This document shows, piece after piece, positions 53,026 to 62,030 of a DNA stretch of 64,000 bases. Under the pieces are notes generated by a model. It had not been told where the DNA came from. It ran no database searches and saw only the letters and a program-made list of their open reading frames with translations. Location of the stretch: NCBI RefSeq assembly GCF_036997485.1, contig NZ_JAWLPU010000002.1:372001-436000 (forward strand). The letters are read 5' to 3'. Made by a program: the position numbers and the translations under genes. The DNA comes from Brachyspira pilosicoli (GTDB lineage: Bacteria > Spirochaetota > Brachyspiria > Brachyspirales > Brachyspiraceae). The first letter of the stretch is position 1. Every line of letters begins with the position of its first letter.

Positions 53026-54423
53026 TTACTTAGATAAGTATTTATGTATACCAGCTGCAGCTCTTTTACCGTCACCAATAGCAAGTATAACAGTAGCAGC
53101 TCCACGAGCAGCATCGCCGCCAGCAAATACACCCTCTACAGAAGTAGCACCAGTCTCTTCATCTATTACATAAGTACCTTTTTTAGTAGTTTGTAATTCA
53201 GGTACTTTTCTAGATATAAGAGGATTAGGAGTAGTACCTATAGCAACAATAACAGCATCTACTTCTATATCTTCAGTTTTTCCTTCTACAGGAACAGGTT
53301 TTCTTCTTCCATCGGCATCAGCCTCACCAAGTTCCATAACTTGAGTTCTAACTGCTTTTACATTATCATTCTCATCAGCAATAATTTCTAAAGGAGCTCT
53401 TAAAAATCTAAAATCAACACCCTCTTCCATAGCGTGATGAACCTCTTCAACTCTTGCAGGAAGTTCTTTTTCTGTTCTTCTATAAACTATATATACCTTT
53501 TCAGCACCAAGCCTTACAGCAGTTCTGCAAGCATCCATAGCCACGTTACCGCCGCCTAATACAGCAACTCTTTTATGTCTTATAACAGGAGTATCTACTT
53601 CTGGGAATTTATATGCTCCCATTAAATTTACACGAGTTAAATATTCATTAGCAGAATAAACTCCGCAGTAATTTTCACCAGGTATATTTAAAAAAGCAGG
53701 AAGCCCAGCACCAGTACCCAAGAATATAGCATCATATTCTTTTCTTAATTCATTGAAATCCAAAGATATACCAGCAACTTCATTTATTTTAAAATTAACT
53801 CCATCTTTTTTAAGGTTTTCTACTTCATGAGCAACCAACTCTTTAGGCAAACGGAACTCTGGAATACCATACATAAGTACTCCGCCTATAGTATGCAACG
53901 CTTCAAGCACTGTAACATCATAACCTAATTTTATTAAGTCTCCAGCACAAGCCAACCCAGCAGGACCAGCACCTATAATACATACTTTTTTACCGTTTTT
54001 TTCTACTTTTAAGCCATCATACTTAGCATGTTTTCTTTCATAGTCAGCAACAAACATCTCTAATTTACCAATAGCAACAGGCTCAAATTTCTTACCAACA
54101 ACACATCTTTGTTCACATTGAGTTTCTTGAGGACATACTCTTCCGCAAGCTGCTGGTAATGCATTAGTTTCTTTTATTTTTTTAGCTGCTTCTAAAAATT
54201 TCTTTTCAGCTATAAGCCCTATAAACTCAGGTATTTTTACCTTAGCAGGACAACCTTCCATACAATGTGGAACTTTACAATCTAAACATCTTAAAGATTC
54301 AGTATATGCTTGTTCTTCTGTATAACCTAAAGGTACTTCTTTGAAGTCCTTTTTACGCTCTTCAGCACTTCTTTGCGGCATTTCTTGCCTAGGTATTTCA
54401 CCCAATTTTGATCTTGGTGGCAT
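53026..54423 (-). CDS. GltD/NfnB-type NADPH-dependent flavoprotein
   Basis: 465 residues. The N-terminal region has two cysteine clusters (CLDCKVPHCMEGCP and CGRVCPQETQCEQRC) for iron-sulfur; FAD- and NAD(P)-binding loops GAGPAGLACAGDL and GGGNVAMDACRTA follow. This is the glutamate-synthase small subunit family, shared by NfnB and sulfide dehydrogenase. No large GltB subunit or NfnA neighbour is present, so glutamate synthase, transhydrogenase and other uses cannot be separated. Single-gene transcript with its own promoter and terminator. Confidence 0.88.
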   Translation of the reverse strand: MPPRSKLGEIPRQEMPQRSAEERKKDFKEVPLGYTEEQAYTESLRCLDCKVPHCMEGCPAKVKIPEFIGLIAEKKFLEAAKKIKETNALPAACGRVCPQETQCEQRCVVGKKFEPVAIGKLEMFVADYERKHAKYDGLKVEKNGKKVCIIGAGPAGLACAGDLIKLGYDVTVLEALHTIGGVLMYGIPEFRLPKELVAHEVENLKKDGVNFKINEVAGISLDFNELRKEYDAIFLGTGAGLPAFLNIPGENYCGVYSANEYLTRVNLMGAYKFPEVDTPVIRHKRVAVLGGGNVAMDACRTAVRLGAEKVYIVYRRTEKELPARVEEVHHAMEEGVDFRFLRAPLEIIADENDNVKAVRTQVMELGEADADGRRKPVPVEGKTEDIEVDAVIVAIGTTPNPLISRKVPELQTTKKGTYVIDEETGATSVEGVFAGGDAARGAATVILAIGDGKRAAAGIHKYLSK

Positions 54424-54470
54424 ATATATATTCTCCTATTTTTTAGAACAATATTAAATAACTTGGAAAT

Positions 54471-54498
54471 ATTATACAATAAAATAAAAATATAGCAA
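54471..54498 (-). promoter_or_regulatory. Predicted sigma-70 promoter for the GltD-like gene
   Basis: On the reverse strand, TTGCTA (54498-54493), a 16-base spacer and TATAAT (54476-54471), about 48 bases before the ATG. Confidence 0.6.
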
Positions 54499-54592
54499 TG
54501 ATATATTTTTATTTTTAATACTATCATACAAAAAATACTATATTAATGATAATATTCAATTATTTAATAACATTATACTAATAATTAATATA

Positions 54593-54610
54593 ATATTGTA
54601 AAATATTGTA
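54593..54610. repeat. Tandem 10-bp repeat upstream of the response-regulator gene
   Basis: TATTGTA occurs at 54594-54600 and again at 54604-54610, with a 10-base period, about 40 bases before the -35 of the response-regulator promoter. Direct half-sites of this kind are typical of OmpR/PhoB-family regulators, so self-regulation is possible. Such A+T-rich repeats also occur by chance. Confidence 0.4.
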
Positions 54611-54650
54611 AAAAACAAATAAAGTTTTTTTATTTTACATATTAAAGTAC

Positions 54651-54679
54651 TTGTATATTGAACAAAATAAATATATAAT
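54651..54679 (+). promoter_or_regulatory. Predicted sigma-70 promoter for the two-component operon
   Basis: TTGTAT (54651-54656), a 17-base spacer and TATAAT (54674-54679), 40 bases before the ATG. Confidence 0.6.
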
Positions 54680-54719
54680 ACAAAAAGATAAAAAATTATA
54701 ATAGAAGAGTGGAAATTTT

Positions 54720-55403
54720 ATGGAAAAAGAACTTATTTATTCTGTAGAAGATGATGATAACATAAGAGATTTAATAAAATACACTGTAGAAGAAGCTGGG
54801 TTTAACATAGAATGTTTTGCCAATGGTAAAGATATGCTTGAGGCTTTAAAAAACAATATACCTAGTTTAATACTTTTGGATATTATGCTTCCAGATATGG
54901 AAGGCACTGATATATTAAAAATAATTAGAACAGATTATGCCCATTTACCTATAAAAGTAATAATGCTTACTGCAAAATCTAGTGAAATTAATATAGTTAC
55001 AGGGCTTAATTTAGGGGCTGATGATTATATACCAAAGCCTTTCTCTGTATTAGAACTCATAGCAAGAATTAAAGCTAATTTGAGAAAAAAAGATGTGAGA
55101 GTGGATACAGAAGAATTGACATTTGGTGAGATTAAGCTAATAGTAAAAAAAAGAGTTGTATATGTTAATGATAGGCAGATTCCTCTTACACAAAAAGAGT
55201 TTGACTTATTAAAACTTCTTATGGAAAATGCTAATAATGTTGTAGATAGAGAAATGATGCTTGAAGAAGTGTGGGGAGTAGAGCATTCTATGGAAACAAG
55301 AACCATTGATATGCATATCAAATCTATTAGGCAAAAATTAGATTTAAAAAAGGAAAATATTATTACTATTAGGGGAATTGGTTATAAATTAATAGAAATA
55401 TAA
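54720..55403 (+). CDS. Response regulator, OmpR/PhoB type
   Basis: 227 residues. The receiver domain has the phosphorylated aspartate in LILLDIMLPD, the acidic pair near the N terminus (EDDDNIRD) and the switch lysine in DYIPKPFS. The C-terminal winged helix ends with TRTIDMHIKSIRQKL...IRGIGYKL. It is paired with the kinase gene nine bases downstream. A link to phosphate is suggested by the PhoB/PhoR architecture but no pst genes lie nearby. Confidence 0.9.
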   Translation: MEKELIYSVEDDDNIRDLIKYTVEEAGFNIECFANGKDMLEALKNNIPSLILLDIMLPDMEGTDILKIIRTDYAHLPIKVIMLTAKSSEINIVTGLNLGADDYIPKPFSVLELIARIKANLRKKDVRVDTEELTFGEIKLIVKKRVVYVNDRQIPLTQKEFDLLKLLMENANNVVDREMMLEEVWGVEHSMETRTIDMHIKSIRQKLDLKKENIITIRGIGYKLIEI

Positions 55404-55412
55404 TTACTCTTT

Positions 55413-57179
55413 ATGATTAGAAACATTTTTTTAAAATCGTTATTTATTCTTATATTATCAAGTGCTTTAATGTTTATAGGAATTCTTTTTACCGTGCAGT
55501 ATAATAATATTATGTACAGTAGAGTAATGATTGTTAATATCATAGACATGCTTCAAAGAGAGATTAATATATATGATATAAAAACTGAAGAAGATTTTAA
55601 AAATTTTGTATTGCAATCAGATAAAGAAGAATTAAGAATAAGTATAATATCTACAAACGGTATAGTTATTGCAGATACTCTAAGCGACACAGCAAAAACA
55701 ACTCTCGGAAACCATAATAATAGAAGCGATGTCATAGAAGCTTTACACAATACAAATGATGAACCGTCTTTTTCAATAAGCACTTCTATTAGCCAAAAAA
55801 CACCCTATATATATGCATCAAAAAAAATTAAATCTGATGACTTTGTTGATTACATATTAAGAGTGTCCATACCTATGGATTCTATTAATAAATATTTAAC
55901 TACATTTTTATTTACAGCTGTTATGGTGATAACTATTGTTGTAATACTCATGGCCTTTGTACTGCCTATAATGTCAAGAAATATTATGAATCCTTTTTAT
56001 ATTATTAAAGAGACATTAGATAATATATACAATAACCGCTCGCTTACTCCCAAAAATCTTACGGGGTTTAATGATATTAACAATATAATTTATGATATCA
56101 ATGAAGTTGCTGTTGATTTGAATAATAATATCATAGCGTATCAGACAGAAAAAGAAAAACTTAATTATGTATTAGAAAATATTGCACAAGGGATTATTGC
56201 GGTCAATAAGAAAAAGGAGATATTTTTTATTAATCAATTTGCTATAGATTTCTTAGATATTGAAGAGAAAACAGTTAATAATTTAAATGAGATAATAAAA
56301 GATGAAAATGTAATAAAAAAGATAGATAATGCTATAGAATTAGGAAGGTTTTCAAAGTTTGATTCAAAAGAACATAATATGGATATAGAAATCACAATTA
56401 TACCAATACGCAATAATGAAAATATATCCGCTTTAATAAAATTTGAAGATGTTACAGATATTAGAAAATTAGAGATAGAAAAACAGGACTTTTTTATTAA
56501 TGCCTCTCATGAATTAAAAACACCTTTAACTTCTATTTTGGGATACTCTGAACTTTTATTAGCTACTGGCGGTGGAAAAAAATTAAATGATTTTGTAAAT
56601 AGAATAAATACAGAAGCATTGAGAATGAAAGAGTTAGTTATGGATATGCTTACATTAAGCAGAATAGAGGCTAATTGGCAAGAGACTATAGATGAAAAGA
56701 TGGATATAAAAGAGATAATACTTAATGTTTATGACAGCAATAAGTTAAAAGCTCAAAAAAGAGATATTACAATAGACTTAAATATAGAATCTGCTTTCAT
56801 AATGGCTAATAAAGAAAAAATAACAGAAGTTGTTAATAACCTTGTGGATAACGCTATTAAATATACAGATGACGGCGGAAATGTAAAAATTATTTTAAGC
56901 ACAGATAAAGATAAAGCAATTTTTACAGTAAAAGATACAGGCTGCGGAATAGCCCCGCAGTATTTAAATAGAATATTTGAAAGATTCTTTAGGGTAAAAA
57001 ACAATAAATACCTTAAAGTCAATGGAACGGGGCTTGGACTAACAATAGTAAAAAATATATGCAATAATTATAACGCTGATATACATGTAAAAAGTGAAGA
57101 AAATGTTGGAACAGAGATAAGCGTTGTATTTAAATTATATGATGAAGAAAAAGAAAAAACTATAAAGAAAGCTGTTTAA
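55413..57179 (+). CDS. PhoR/WalK-like sensor histidine kinase
   Basis: 588 residues. Two membrane helices (about 7-27 and 163-187) enclose an extracytoplasmic sensor region; a HAMP-like and a PAS-like domain (about 245-350) follow. The phosphorylated histidine lies in NASHELKTPLTSILGYSEL; the ATP-binding N, G1 and G2 boxes are NLVDNAIKYT, DTGCGIAP and GTGLGLTIVK. It is co-transcribed with the upstream response regulator. Its stop overlaps trmL by four bases. Confidence 0.9.
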   Translation: MIRNIFLKSLFILILSSALMFIGILFTVQYNNIMYSRVMIVNIIDMLQREINIYDIKTEEDFKNFVLQSDKEELRISIISTNGIVIADTLSDTAKTTLGNHNNRSDVIEALHNTNDEPSFSISTSISQKTPYIYASKKIKSDDFVDYILRVSIPMDSINKYLTTFLFTAVMVITIVVILMAFVLPIMSRNIMNPFYIIKETLDNIYNNRSLTPKNLTGFNDINNIIYDINEVAVDLNNNIIAYQTEKEKLNYVLENIAQGIIAVNKKKEIFFINQFAIDFLDIEEKTVNNLNEIIKDENVIKKIDNAIELGRFSKFDSKEHNMDIEITIIPIRNNENISALIKFEDVTDIRKLEIEKQDFFINASHELKTPLTSILGYSELLLATGGGKKLNDFVNRINTEALRMKELVMDMLTLSRIEANWQETIDEKMDIKEIILNVYDSNKLKAQKRDITIDLNIESAFIMANKEKITEVVNNLVDNAIKYTDDGGNVKIILSTDKDKAIFTVKDTGCGIAPQYLNRIFERFFRVKNNKYLKVNGTGLGLTIVKNICNNYNADIHVKSEENVGTEISVVFKLYDEEKEKTIKKAV

Positions 57180-57679
57180 ATATTTTTATTTAAGCATAAT
57201 TGTCTAAATGCCTCATAAGAAACTATAGCAGCAGTATTTGATACATTTATAGAGCGTATATTATCACTCATAGGTAAATACACAGAATTAGCGGCATCAT
57301 TCTCCCATATAGATTCTCTTAAGCCCGTGCTTTCCCTTCCAAACAAAAGTATATCATTATCACTATAATTAAACTCATCATAACGAATAGCACCAAACTT
57401 TGATATAGGCACTATTCTTTTATTGTTCTCTTTACAATATTCTAAAAATGTGTGTTCATTTTCATGTTTTATTAGGCTCAATTTTTCCCAATAATCAAGC
57501 CCTGCCCTTCTAATCTCTTTAGCACTTAGTATAAATGATGGTTTTGAGACTATGTGAAGCGATATGTTTAACCCAACACAAAGCCTTCCAATATTACCCG
57601 TATTAGAAGGAATCTCTGGTCTGTATAATGCTATTGATACATTAAAGTTTTCATTACTTATATTAATTTTATCTTTCAT
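57176..57679 (-). CDS. trmL: tRNA (wobble) 2'-O-methyltransferase TrmL-like
   Basis: 167 residues of the SPOUT (SpoU) family. Motifs are PEIPSNTGNIGRLC, LLFGRESTGL and LPMSDNIRSINVSNTAAIV; the short length without an N-terminal domain fits TrmL, which methylates the wobble base of certain leucine tRNAs. It is convergent with the kinase gene (four-base overlap). Confidence 0.9.
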   Translation of the reverse strand: MKDKINISNENFNVSIALYRPEIPSNTGNIGRLCVGLNISLHIVSKPSFILSAKEIRRAGLDYWEKLSLIKHENEHTFLEYCKENNKRIVPISKFGAIRYDEFNYSDNDILLFGRESTGLRESIWENDAANSVYLPMSDNIRSINVSNTAAIVSYEAFRQLCLNKNI

Positions 57680-57740
57680 ATTTCATAAATAAAAAAGTAA
57701 ACTTTTACTAACGTCCTTTTAATAATTTTATATTAAACCT

Positions 57741-58214
57741 TTACTCTGCTTGCTTAATAAAAACACCTTTTATAGCTGTATTTACATTATTATTTTCTTC
57801 AACAGTATAAGTTACATTTGCTGCATAAGAAAATGTCATATCATTATTATTTATCTCTTCAAAACTCATCTCAAGCAAATGTTCTTTTGATACTATAGTA
57901 CCATTATTATCATATATTTCATTATATACAGCTATATAACCATTTTTAACTTTTAATATTTGGCCTGAAGAAAAACTAAAGGTTTTGTTTGCTTTTCCAA
58001 AATAGAAATCCATAGCCCCATCTTCTTTTATTATAATATAAGAACCTGAAAAATTAATATCACTTACATTTGGAGTTTCATCAACATTCCAAATACCTGC
58101 ATAAGTTTTATCTATTCCTATAATATTTTCTTCTATCGTATCTTTCAAATCTTTACAGCTTATAGTAAATAAAGATATTAATAATAAAGATGAAACTAAC
58201 AGCATTTTTAACAT
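57741..58214 (-). CDS. Hypothetical lipoprotein
   Basis: 157 residues. Signal peptide ending in a lipobox (LFTISC, cysteine near residue 20). The mature part has a beta-rich pattern (YAGIWNVDETPNVSDI, then GAMDFYFGKANKTFSFSSG) reminiscent of lipocalin-like stress proteins, but no family is recognised. It has its own promoter. Function unknown. Confidence 0.7.
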   Translation of the reverse strand: MLKMLLVSSLLLISLFTISCKDLKDTIEENIIGIDKTYAGIWNVDETPNVSDINFSGSYIIIKEDGAMDFYFGKANKTFSFSSGQILKVKNGYIAVYNEIYDNNGTIVSKEHLLEMSFEEINNNDMTFSYAANVTYTVEENNNVNTAIKGVFIKQAE

Positions 58215-58241
58215 ATTTGAATTCCTTTTTTGAATTGTTTT

Positions 58242-58270
58242 ATATTAGTTATAAATTTATTTTTTGTCAA
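58242..58270 (-). promoter_or_regulatory. Predicted sigma-70 promoter for the lipoprotein gene
   Basis: On the reverse strand, a perfect TTGACA (58270-58265), a 17-base spacer and TAATAT (58247-58242), about 27 bases before the ATG. Confidence 0.55.
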
Positions 58271-58401
58271 TAGAATTAAAATTATAAAATTATTATTAAA
58301 TATTAAAGAAGTTTTGAAACAAGTATAATATATTAAACTATAAAATTAATAACAATATTCAAAAACACAAAATTGAAAAAATATAATCATTTAGTATAAA
58401 T

Positions 58402-58432
58402 AAAAAAGGAGCCTTTAAAAAGACTCCTTTAA
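58402..58432 (-). terminator. Terminator after the 763-residue protein gene
   Basis: AAAGGAG (58430-58424 on the reverse strand) and CTCCTTT (58411-58405) pair, with further pairs in the loop, followed by TTT and A+T-rich sequence. Confidence 0.72.
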
Positions 58433-58443
58433 TTATGTTTTAA

Positions 58444-60735
58444 TTAATTATCATTTACCGATTTTTCGTTATTGCTTTCTTCGCCCTTAGCTACAATAGC
58501 AGGCTTTTCTTCCACTACTTCTTCATTCTTAGGTTCAACAACTCTAAGCGAATTAAGAAGAGTATAAGCAACAGCAACATTTTCTTCACCAGACTCTGCC
58601 ATAACTCTAAAAGACATAAGTGAAGAATATCTGCTTCTGCCATAAGAATATTTAAATCCTATCTCTACAGTAGCTCCGGCATCTATTGTAACAACTTCAC
58701 TATCAAGAACAATAGCAGCTAATGCCTGAGATAAATCAGTTTTAATTCTAACATTATTTAGTCTTCTTGAAGTTCTATTAACTATAGTAAGTACTCCTGT
58801 TCTGTTTCTCTCATCAAGTTTCACAGTAACATTAAATGGGTTTTCAGAATATTTTTCTTCTATCCTTGAAACTATAGAAGCATTAATATTAGCCCATTCT
58901 TTTATAGTATTAGGACCTCTAAACTTAGACCATAACATTCTTGATACGTCATGGAAGAATATTCCTCTTATTCTGCTGCTTCTATTGAATTTAGCTTCAG
59001 ATTCATAAACCCTTCTCATATATTCAAGCTCAGGTCTCAAACTGCCGTCTTGAAGCCTATTATCAATCATATTACCAACTAAAACATTGTACTCTCCAGA
59101 CAAATATCTAGGCCAAGCAGCAAGCATACCAACATGCTGAGGACGGCTAGCCTCATATATCATAACAGCATCATAATCAATACCAGCATCAAAGAACATA
59201 TAAGGGTCTTGTCCATGTTCCTGTCCGTGATTCCAACCCAAAGTAAAAGCCCATAATTTTTTCTTTATTCCAGATTCTTTTATAGCCTTTATAATAAGTG
59301 ATTCTTTATGAGCCCTATACCATCTCCATTTCATTCCTATTTCTTTTCTGCCTCTATTAACAGCAAGCCAACGCATACGAGCAGCCTTATTCATAGTAGA
59401 CCAATTAGCAGGAGTATAAACTCCAGTAAGCTCTACCATCTCATCAACTAACTCATAACCATCAACTTCACCAGTTCTAATAAAGTCCAAACCAATATAT
59501 GATATATTAGGATTAGCATCATATCTTTTTAATATATCTATAATATCCTGTACTCTTTTAGGGTCTCCCAAAGATATGTGTCTGCTTTCTACTAAGCTTT
59601 TAGTGCTTGAATTATAACCAATAGAAACTTCATATCCGCCCTTTCTATGTCCGCCGCCAGCTGCAAAATAACTCATAACATAAGCACCAAGCTCAACATT
59701 ACCCTTAGATTTTGAAGCAGCTAAATTCTCAACATTCTTAATCATAGCAGGTGCCCAAGGTTTTTCAGGAGTAATACCGCCAGTCCAACCAGTAGTCTGA
59801 CCTCCTATTACCCATAAAGTATCACATTTCATATAACGAACCCAATCGTATATGGCATTATAATCTTCTGTGAGAGCGCCTGTTTCTAAATTAGGAATTT
59901 TTTTAGTAGTTAAATCTATAGCATATTCTAATGTTGTTATCTTTTTAGTCTCTTTAGCAGGCGGTGATTGTCTTCCTTTTACAGTAAAATCTTTTGTATA
60001 GCCATAAACTCCGCTCTTAGTTTGTACAAGCACAACCGCCTGGTATTCACCCAAATCCCCTCCAAATGGATGTAAATAAGTTGCCTTATACTCTGCATTT
60101 TGTATTTTAAATACATTAATAGGATATCTATCATCAACATTTTTTCTTACACTTTTATCTTTTTTATATCTCACATAAACACTTAAATTTTCTACTTTAT
60201 CTTCTGTATATATAGAAGCATTTATAACTACAGGTTCATACCTAAATACTGATATCTTAGATAAATCTATAGAAACACGAGGAGCTTCCCTTTTCTTAGA
60301 ATTAATAATAGCACTTTCTATAGCCTTACTCAATTTATCTGAAGTTTTATCTGTAGTATTTCCAGAAAAAACCATAGCTGGAAGTACATTAGGATTAGGC
60401 ATATCACTGCTCATCTCCTCATCGCTTAATAATAACTCCTGACTAAAAAGTTCTATATCTTCTCTTACACTTATATCTTCATCTACATAAAAATCATCCA
60501 AATCTACAGCCAAATTATATTCATCAAATATAGGTTTGCTATGAACTAAAGTAAGAGAATCTGGATTATACATATCTATTCTATGCGTCTTTCTATTATT
60601 ATCTTCTTCTATCGCATATTGTAAATTATTATTATAATTAATTATTGTAAGCCTCTCTCCTATACCAAAAGTAAGAAGGATAAGAGAAGTTGCTATAAGT
60701 AACAATATTGTAGTTGCTATAATGCTTTTTTTCAT
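58444..60735 (-). CDS. Large unrecognised protein with a barrel-like central domain
   Basis: 763 residues. The N terminus has a membrane anchor (IIATTILLLIATSLILLTFGIG). A beta-type region at about 150-260 resembles an Ig-like module (VSIDLSKISVFRYEPVVINASI). The centre (about 285-620) has an alternating strand/helix pattern like a TIM-barrel hydrolase: CDTLWVIGGQTTGWTGG, VELGAYVMSYFAAGGG, ISYIGLDFIRTGEVDGYEL, WAFTLGWNHGQEHGQDPY and RIRGIFFHDVSRMLW. A beta domain (about 640-715) and acidic tail close it. I could not assign a family; a carbohydrate-active enzyme on the envelope is a guess. It is co-oriented with and 31 bases after the Xer gene. Confidence 0.75.
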   Translation of the reverse strand: MKKSIIATTILLLIATSLILLTFGIGERLTIINYNNNLQYAIEEDNNRKTHRIDMYNPDSLTLVHSKPIFDEYNLAVDLDDFYVDEDISVREDIELFSQELLLSDEEMSSDMPNPNVLPAMVFSGNTTDKTSDKLSKAIESAIINSKKREAPRVSIDLSKISVFRYEPVVINASIYTEDKVENLSVYVRYKKDKSVRKNVDDRYPINVFKIQNAEYKATYLHPFGGDLGEYQAVVLVQTKSGVYGYTKDFTVKGRQSPPAKETKKITTLEYAIDLTTKKIPNLETGALTEDYNAIYDWVRYMKCDTLWVIGGQTTGWTGGITPEKPWAPAMIKNVENLAASKSKGNVELGAYVMSYFAAGGGHRKGGYEVSIGYNSSTKSLVESRHISLGDPKRVQDIIDILKRYDANPNISYIGLDFIRTGEVDGYELVDEMVELTGVYTPANWSTMNKAARMRWLAVNRGRKEIGMKWRWYRAHKESLIIKAIKESGIKKKLWAFTLGWNHGQEHGQDPYMFFDAGIDYDAVMIYEASRPQHVGMLAAWPRYLSGEYNVLVGNMIDNRLQDGSLRPELEYMRRVYESEAKFNRSSRIRGIFFHDVSRMLWSKFRGPNTIKEWANINASIVSRIEEKYSENPFNVTVKLDERNRTGVLTIVNRTSRRLNNVRIKTDLSQALAAIVLDSEVVTIDAGATVEIGFKYSYGRSRYSSLMSFRVMAESGEENVAVAYTLLNSLRVVEPKNEEVVEEKPAIVAKGEESNNEKSVNDN

Positions 60736-60766
60736 ATAAAGTAGTTTCCAATTATTATTTTATTTT

Positions 60767-61693
60767 TTAGCTGTTTTGTCTAGTATGTTTTGTATATTTA
60801 GGGTGTTTGGTAATCTGTTTTTTTAAATGTGTAGAATCCACATGTGTATATATTTCAGTTGTAGTAATATCAGAATGTCCCAACATTCTTTGAACAGACC
60901 TTAAATCGGCACCATGCTGAATAAGATGTGTAGCAAAACTATGTCTTAAAGTATGAGGATAAATATTCTTTTCTATACCGCTTTTTTTCATAGCCTCTTT
61001 TACTATCTTCCAAATACCTACCCTAGAAATTTTATCTCCTCTAAAGTTTAAAAATAACTCGCCTGTCTTTTTACCTTTTACCATCACTACCCTGCTCGTT
61101 TGGATATATCTCTTTAAAATATCCAAAGCTTTATCATTAATAGGAACTATTCTCTCTCTTTTACCCTTACCGCAAATTTTTAAATACTTCTCGTCAAAAA
61201 ATATATCTTCTATTTTTAATGAACAAATTTCACTAACCCTGAGTCCTGAAGAATACATAAGCTCAAATATAGCCTTGTCTCGCAAGCCTTTATCTGTTTT
61301 CTCATTATGCACAGACAATAAATCATCAACTTCTTCTGTAGTTAAAGATTCTGGTAATACTCTCTTTAAACGTATAACTTCTAAATTATCAGTAGGATTC
61401 TTAGAAATATAATTTTCCATTACTAAAAATTTATATAAATTAACTATGCTTACCTTATTTCTTGCAACTGTTCTAGATTTAGAACCCTTATCCTTTCTTT
61501 CACTCAAGAACTTTTCTATATCTTTTCTGGTAGCTTTTAAAATCGTTTTTTTGTTTCTGCTTAGAAAATCTAAATATATCACTATGTCTCTTCTATAAGA
61601 CTCTAACGTATTTAGTGATAACCCTTTCTCCATTGACTCGTAATTTAAATACATTGATAATATTTCTTGATCTGAAATTTGCTTCACTGACAT
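60767..61693 (-). CDS. XerC/XerD-type tyrosine recombinase
   Basis: 308 residues. The N-terminal SAM-like DNA-binding domain precedes the catalytic domain with SSGLRVSEI (first Arg), the lysine-beta hairpin KGKRERIVPI, HTLRHSFATHL (HxxR) and LGHSDITTTEIYTHV (His and nucleophile Tyr). It resolves chromosome dimers at dif if it is the housekeeping XerC/D; an integrase of a mobile element is less likely since no other element genes surround it. Confidence 0.9.
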   Translation of the reverse strand: MSVKQISDQEILSMYLNYESMEKGLSLNTLESYRRDIVIYLDFLSRNKKTILKATRKDIEKFLSERKDKGSKSRTVARNKVSIVNLYKFLVMENYISKNPTDNLEVIRLKRVLPESLTTEEVDDLLSVHNEKTDKGLRDKAIFELMYSSGLRVSEICSLKIEDIFFDEKYLKICGKGKRERIVPINDKALDILKRYIQTSRVVMVKGKKTGELFLNFRGDKISRVGIWKIVKEAMKKSGIEKNIYPHTLRHSFATHLIQHGADLRSVQRMLGHSDITTTEIYTHVDSTHLKKQITKHPKYTKHTRQNS

Positions 61694-62030
61694 TTAATAT
61701 TGCCTCTTTCTTTAAGATATATATATACATAATTTAGTAAACATAAAAATTTTATAATATTCTGTTCACTTGCATATATTATCGGTAATATAAGCAATAT
61801 ATTTAAACATAATATATTGTTTATAATATTTTATTATGTTTAAATAATATTAAATATTTTTAAAATTAAATATTATTTTTTTATTTTTTAATAAAAAACA
61901 ATATTCTAAAAAGTAATAATTTTAATATTTTATTTATTTTTTTTATTTGAGATGAAAAAAATAAATAAAATATATATCTAAAATATATTGAATATGTTAA
62001 ATTATATATATAAAAATGGAGGCTAATTTT
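61694..62030. other. A+T-rich divergent spacer with a 15-bp inverted repeat
   Basis: Between xer (reverse) and sdaAB (forward). No gene. TATTTAAACATAATA (61800-61814) and TATTATGTTTAAATA (61832-61846) are exact inverted copies around a 17-base loop. It may be a regulator site for either gene. A GGAGG ribosome site at 62018-62022 belongs to sdaAB. Confidence 0.6.

Noticed and set aside
60767-61693. Xer gene as integrase of an inserted island
   Set aside because: Flanking genes are ordinary chromosomal genes and no tRNA, attachment repeat or element genes were seen.
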